Origin: Phaeodactylibacter sp.
Lineage (GTDB): Bacteria > Bacteroidota > Bacteroidia > Chitinophagales > Saprospiraceae
Length of the DNA stretch: 36,223 bases
Direction of reading: 5' to 3'
NCBI GenBank assembly: GCA_024102975.1
Contig: JAGFJD010000215.1
Span: 1-36,223, forward strand
The notes beneath the pieces were generated by a model. That model searched no databases and had not been told where the DNA came from. It saw only the letters and a list, made by a program, of their open reading frames with translations. A program made the position numbers and the translations under genes. Of the stretch, positions 32,781 to 36,223 are shown piece after piece (position 1 is the stretch's first letter; each line of letters opens with the position of its first letter).

Positions 32781-34178
32781 ATGGATACAACAGCCGAATA
32801 CCGCCGGGCCCAACCCGGCCTGCGACGCCTGGGCTACCTGGCTATGGCGGCATTGCTGGCCCTGGCGGCGGTGTTCTTCCGCGAGCGTGCCTGGCTGCTG
32901 GATATTGCTTTCCAGACTTTCCTGCTGGTCAACGAAGGCAGCGTGCAGGTAATGGTCAACCGCTTTGGCTCAGCCGTGGTGCAACTGCTGCCTTTGCTGG
33001 GTCTCAGGCTGGGCGCTTCCCTGCCGGTGATTTCCCTGCTGTATTCCATCTCCTTCCCGTTGTTGTTTCTGGGGTTCTATGCACTGATTGTAAAAGTGCT
33101 GCGCAACGACCTGCTGGGCTGGGCGCTGGTATTCCTCTACACCCTTATCGTATACGACGCCTTCTACTGGGCGACCTCCGAGCAGCAGCAGGGGCTGGGC
33201 GCCTTGCTGGTGTTCTACGCCTACTGGCTGCGCTACCCCCGGCAGGAAAAACCCTGGATGTGGGCGGTGAGTGTCCTGGGCGTGGTGGCGCTGGCCTATT
33301 ACCACCCGCTGGTCTTCATTCCCTTCTATTTCCTGTGGGCATTTTTCGGGCTGCACCTGCGGGAAAAGATTGCCGGCCGCGCCTACTGGCTGCTGGCCGG
33401 TTTTATGGCCGCCGCCCTGGCCCTGAAATCCCGTTTGTCTGCCAACTGGTACGACGACGCCAAGTACGGCGCGTTCAGAGAGAACCTGGAGGCTTACTTC
33501 CCCAACTACTTTTCTATGCCGGCCCACGGCAAATTCCTGGAGAATGTCCTGAGTATCTGGTATTTTTTCCCCATTTTCCTGCTCGTCGTCACGGCTTTTT
33601 ACGCCTATCGCCGGCAGTGGCTCAAATTGGGCCTGGTGCTGGGCACCTGCTTTGGTTATATTATGCTCCTGCACATCGGCTCCCCTCATTCTACCTACCG
33701 CTTCTACGCCGAGGTCAACTACATGGCGCTGAGCATTTTCGTGATGGTTCCTTTTTTATTCGATATCGCTCACCGGATCAGGCAGCAGTGGCTGCTGCCG
33801 CTGTTTGCCGCCATCCTCATCCTCCGCCTTGCTGCCATCTCCCTCCACCACACCCCCTTCGAGGCTCGTTGGCGCTGGATCGCTAATACGCTTTCTGAAC
33901 AGCCGGCCGGCGCCAACCGGTTCTACCTGCCCGAAGCGGAAGCGCCTATGGACACCCTGCTGATGAGTTGGGGCGTGCCGTACGAAAGCCTGCTCATCTC
34001 TGGCAGCAAAGAACCCAAAACCTTGCTTGTTCATCCGGATTTGTCGGCGTTTTCCGAGGCTTTGCAGTTGGATACGGTGTTTGTCACGCCTTTTAAAACT
34101 TATTCATTGGAAAACCTGAATGCGGCGTATTTCCCGCTTGGCAGGGGGGAGTATCGGAAGGTTGTTTTTTCTAAGTAA
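32781..34178 (+). CDS. Polytopic membrane protein of unknown function
   Basis: A 465-residue protein when started at the ATG at 32781; an upstream ATG (32718) would read through the promoter. I count about eleven hydrophobic helices between residues 15 and 375, with short charged loops, then a soluble C-terminal tail of about 90 residues. The layout recalls glycosyltransferase- or polymerase-type membrane proteins (GT-C, EpsG-like), but I find no diagnostic Asp-rich loop and do not assign a function. The aspS gene follows 89 bases downstream with its own -7 box. Confidence 0.7.
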   Translation: MDTTAEYRRAQPGLRRLGYLAMAALLALAAVFFRERAWLLDIAFQTFLLVNEGSVQVMVNRFGSAVVQLLPLLGLRLGASLPVISLLYSISFPLLFLGFYALIVKVLRNDLLGWALVFLYTLIVYDAFYWATSEQQQGLGALLVFYAYWLRYPRQEKPWMWAVSVLGVVALAYYHPLVFIPFYFLWAFFGLHLREKIAGRAYWLLAGFMAAALALKSRLSANWYDDAKYGAFRENLEAYFPNYFSMPAHGKFLENVLSIWYFFPIFLLVVTAFYAYRRQWLKLGLVLGTCFGYIMLLHIGSPHSTYRFYAEVNYMALSIFVMVPFLFDIAHRIRQQWLLPLFAAILILRLAAISLHHTPFEARWRWIANTLSEQPAGANRFYLPEAEAPMDTLLMSWGVPYESLLISGSKEPKTLLVHPDLSAFSEALQLDTVFVTPFKTYSLENLNAAYFPLGRGEYRKVVFSK

Positions 34179-34195
34179 CATTTTCCTTACTTTTG
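34162..34195 (+). promoter_or_regulatory. Candidate promoter for aspS
   Basis: TACTTTTG (34188-34195) is a perfect TAnnTTTG box. TTG at 34162-34164 is 23 bases upstream of it, at the long end of the usual spacing. The box begins nine bases after the stop of the membrane-protein gene, and the aspS ATG is 72 bases further on, leaving room for the 8-bp array in the leader. Confidence 0.5.
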
Positions 34196-34212
34196 CCCCT
34201 CTTTATGAAACT

Positions 34213-34244
34213 GTGTATATGTGTATGCGTGTATACGTGTATAC
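34213..34244. repeat. Tandem array, four units of 8 bp, in the aspS leader
   Basis: GTGTATAT, GTGTATGC, GTGTATAC and GTGTATAC follow without gaps. The array lies between the aspS -7 box and the ATG, so it should be transcribed. Copy-number change would alter leader length by 8 bases per unit. Confidence 0.85.
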
Positions 34245-34267
34245 GTTCAATCATCAATTAAAATCCT

Positions 34268-36037
34268 ATGTACCGTACACACAACTGCGGCGAACTCCGC
34301 ATCTCTGATGTGGGCAAAGAAGCGAAACTATCCGGCTGGGTGCAGGCCGCCCGCGATTTTGGCGGCATGACCTTTATCGACCTGCGCGACCGCTACGGCA
34401 TCACCCAGCTCGTTTTTAATATGGACGACGACGCCGGGCTGTGCGAGCGCGCCCGCAAGCTGGGCCGCGAGTTCGTCATCAGCGCCACCGGGCAGGTGCG
34501 CGAGCGCAGCAACAAAAACCCCAACCGCGCCACCGGCGATATCGAGATCGAAGTAAAATCCATGGACGTGCTCAACGCCTCCAAAGTGCCGCCTTTTACC
34601 ATCGAAGACGACACCGACGGCGGCGACGACCTGCGCATGAAATACCGCTACCTCGACCTGCGCCGCAGCCCGGTACAGCAAAATATCATCTTCCGCAGCC
34701 GCCTGGCCATCGAAACGCGCAAATACCTGGCCGACCAGGGCTTCCTGGAGATCGAAACGCCCTTCCTCATCAAGAGCACTCCGGAAGGGGCGCGCGACTT
34801 TATCGTGCCCTCCCGAATGAACCCGGGCCAGTTCTACGCCCTTCCGCAAAGCCCGCAGACGTTCAAGCAAATCCTGATGGTGGCCGGCATGGATAAATAC
34901 TTCCAGATCGTGAAGTGCTTCCGGGATGAGGACCTGCGCGCCGACCGCCAGCCGGAGTTTACCCAGATCGACTGCGAGATGGCCTTCATCACCCAGGAAG
35001 AGGTGCTGGCTACGTTCGAAGGGCTGACCAAACACCTGTTCAAAACCGTGAGCGGCGTCGGGCTGCCCGACTTCCCGCACATGTCCTACGACGAGGCCAT
35101 GCGCCGCTTCGGCTCCGACAAGCCGGACCTGCGCTTCGGCATGGAGTTTGCCGAACTGAACGACGTGGCCCGGAACAAAGGCTTCCAGGTCTTCGACAGC
35201 GCAGAACTGGTGGCGGGCATCTGCGCGCCCGGCGCCGCCGACTACACCCGCAAGCAGATCGACGAACTGACCGAGTGGGTGAAGCGCCCGCAGATCGGCG
35301 CCAAAGGCCTGGTCTACGTCAGGTTCAATACCGACGGCAGCGTCAAGTCTTCCGTCGATAAATTCTTTTCCGAAGACGCGCTCCGGGCCTGGGGCGAAAA
35401 AGCCGGCGCCCGGGCAGGCGACATGATGCTCGTCCTGGCCGGCGAAGCAGAAAAAACGCGCAAGCAACTCAGCGAGCTGCGCCTGGAAATGGGCCGCCGC
35501 CTCGGCCTGATGCAGCCCGGCGACTTCAAGCCGCTCTGGGTGGTCGACTTCCCCCTCCTGGAATGGGACGAGGACACGGAGCGCTTCTACGCCATGCACC
35601 ACCCCTTCACCTCCCCCAAAAAGGAGGATGTGGCCCGCATGCTCAGCGGAGACCACGACACGCTGAAAGCCCTGCGCGCCGACGCCTACGACCTGGTGAT
35701 CAACGGCGTCGAGATCGGCGGTGGCTCCATTCGTATCCACGACCGCGCCCTGCAGGAGCGCAACTTCAAGCTGCTGGGCTTCACGCCGGAAGAAGCGGAA
35801 GCCCAGTTCGGCTTCCTTTTGGGCGCTTTCGAGTACGGCGCGCCGCCCCACGGCGGCATCGCCTTCGGCTTCGACCGCCTCTGCGCTGTGATGAACGGCC
35901 AGAACTCCATCCGCGACTTCATCGCCTTCCCCAAGAACAACATGGGCCGGGATATGATGATCGACGCGCCTTCGCCCGTGCATAAGGAGCAGTTGGATGA
36001 GTTGTGTTTGAGGCAGGTAGAAGTACAGAAAAAATAG
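34268..36037 (+). CDS. aspS: Aspartyl-tRNA synthetase
   Basis: A 589-residue class II synthetase that charges tRNA-Asp (or also tRNA-Asn if non-discriminating). The N-terminal OB-fold anticodon domain (about 1-110, [20 protein letters not shown]) is followed by the catalytic core: the [11 protein letters not shown] flipping-loop region, motif 2 [20 protein letters not shown], a bacterial insertion (GAD-type) domain at about 290-400, and motif 3 GFDRL near 537. Length is standard for bacteria. The start is clear. Confidence 0.95.
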   Translation: MYRTHNCGELRISDVGKEAKLSGWVQAARDFGGMTFIDLRDRYGITQLVFNMDDDAGLCERARKLGREFVISATGQVRERSNKNPNRATGDIEIEVKSMDVLNASKVPPFTIEDDTDGGDDLRMKYRYLDLRRSPVQQNIIFRSRLAIETRKYLADQGFLEIETPFLIKSTPEGARDFIVPSRMNPGQFYALPQSPQTFKQILMVAGMDKYFQIVKCFRDEDLRADRQPEFTQIDCEMAFITQEEVLATFEGLTKHLFKTVSGVGLPDFPHMSYDEAMRRFGSDKPDLRFGMEFAELNDVARNKGFQVFDSAELVAGICAPGAADYTRKQIDELTEWVKRPQIGAKGLVYVRFNTDGSVKSSVDKFFSEDALRAWGEKAGARAGDMMLVLAGEAEKTRKQLSELRLEMGRRLGLMQPGDFKPLWVVDFPLLEWDEDTERFYAMHHPFTSPKKEDVARMLSGDHDTLKALRADAYDLVINGVEIGGGSIRIHDRALQERNFKLLGFTPEEAEAQFGFLLGAFEYGAPPHGGIAFGFDRLCAVMNGQNSIRDFIAFPKNNMGRDMMIDAPSPVHKEQLDELCLRQVEVQKK

Positions 36038-36097
36038 GGTTCCTACAAATAAATACTCGCAATATAAGAGCCGGTAAAATATACTGCCTACTCTTTA

Positions 36098-36223
36098 GAG
36101 CGTGTTGGGATTTTGTTTTTGATGCCGAGAATGGCCAGATTTGGGTTCTCACGAAGCCATTTTTTCGCCTCGTAGTGGTGCTACGGGGCGAAAAAATGGT
36201 GAAGTGAGGTTCCATAGATGGCC
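36098..36223. mobile_element. MITE-like element family A, copy 3, cut by the window end
   Basis: From GAGCGTGTTGGG at 36098 the sequence aligns with the reverse complement of copy 2, including GATTTGGGTTCTCACGAAGC and the hairpin CCATTTTTTCGCC/GGCGAAAAAATGG. TTA precedes it (36095-36097), as in copy 2. Its terminal repeat is more diverged (GAGCGTGTTGGGATTT). The other end lies outside the window. Confidence 0.65.

Overview
The window looks like a chromosomal segment from the phylum Bacteroidota, most likely class Saprospiria (the class is inferred from overall gene character; no marker gene was compared). The evidence is several secreted proteins ending in type IX secretion (T9SS) C-terminal sorting domains, a PorG-like outer-membrane barrel, a sensor kinase with a two-component-regulator beta-propeller and Y_Y_Y domain, promoters of the Bacteroidota TAnnTTTG type, and weak Shine-Dalgarno sites. 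Most genes are GC-rich; positions 3400-6200 are AT-richer and look foreign. I see no tRNA, rRNA or CRISPR array.

Layout. 1-3214: a LytS-type sensor histidine kinase on the minus strand. 3409-6267: a graveyard and mobile-element region with an antitoxin-like gene beside a 28-codon PIN-toxin remnant, a Fic-family C-terminal remnant split by a 162-bp MITE-like element, a palindrome-rich cloverleaf-like repeat, and an intact IS4/IS701-type insertion sequence. 6295-8900: a secreted protein of unknown function and a T9SS-exported GH18 glycosidase. 9189-12544: a membrane 4Fe-4S protein and an FAD-dependent pyridine-nucleotide oxidoreductase, probably an electron-transfer pair. 13047-15865: an Omp28-like secreted protein with a CGWC motif, and a smaller T9SS cargo protein. 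16136-21576: queD, a glutathione-peroxidase-like gene, then holB-ricT-lpd. 21733-26121 (minus): GrpB family, LysE-type exporter, GH3-type acyl-acid amido synthetase, YjbQ, and PorG-like. 26263-28273: exodeoxyribonuclease III and a class I methyltransferase. 28722-32700 (minus): hemA and an SLC12-like cation/chloride cotransporter. 32781-36037: a polytopic membrane protein and aspS.

The genes are mostly housekeeping or cell-surface functions. The unusual part is the intergenic DNA. Nearly every gap holds a structured repeat: two MITE-like families with terminal inverted repeats and recognisable target duplications, a two-copy cloverleaf-like element with compensatory base changes, nested tandem palindromes, and short tandem arrays with exact 8-bp or 10-bp periods placed in leaders or gene ends. 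A pair of GTGATA-N2-TATCAC-like dyads spaced exactly 40 bp lies upstream of hemA and may be a Crp/Fnr-type operator.

All functions are read from motifs and family resemblance without database searches. Repeat families are defined only from copies visible in this window.
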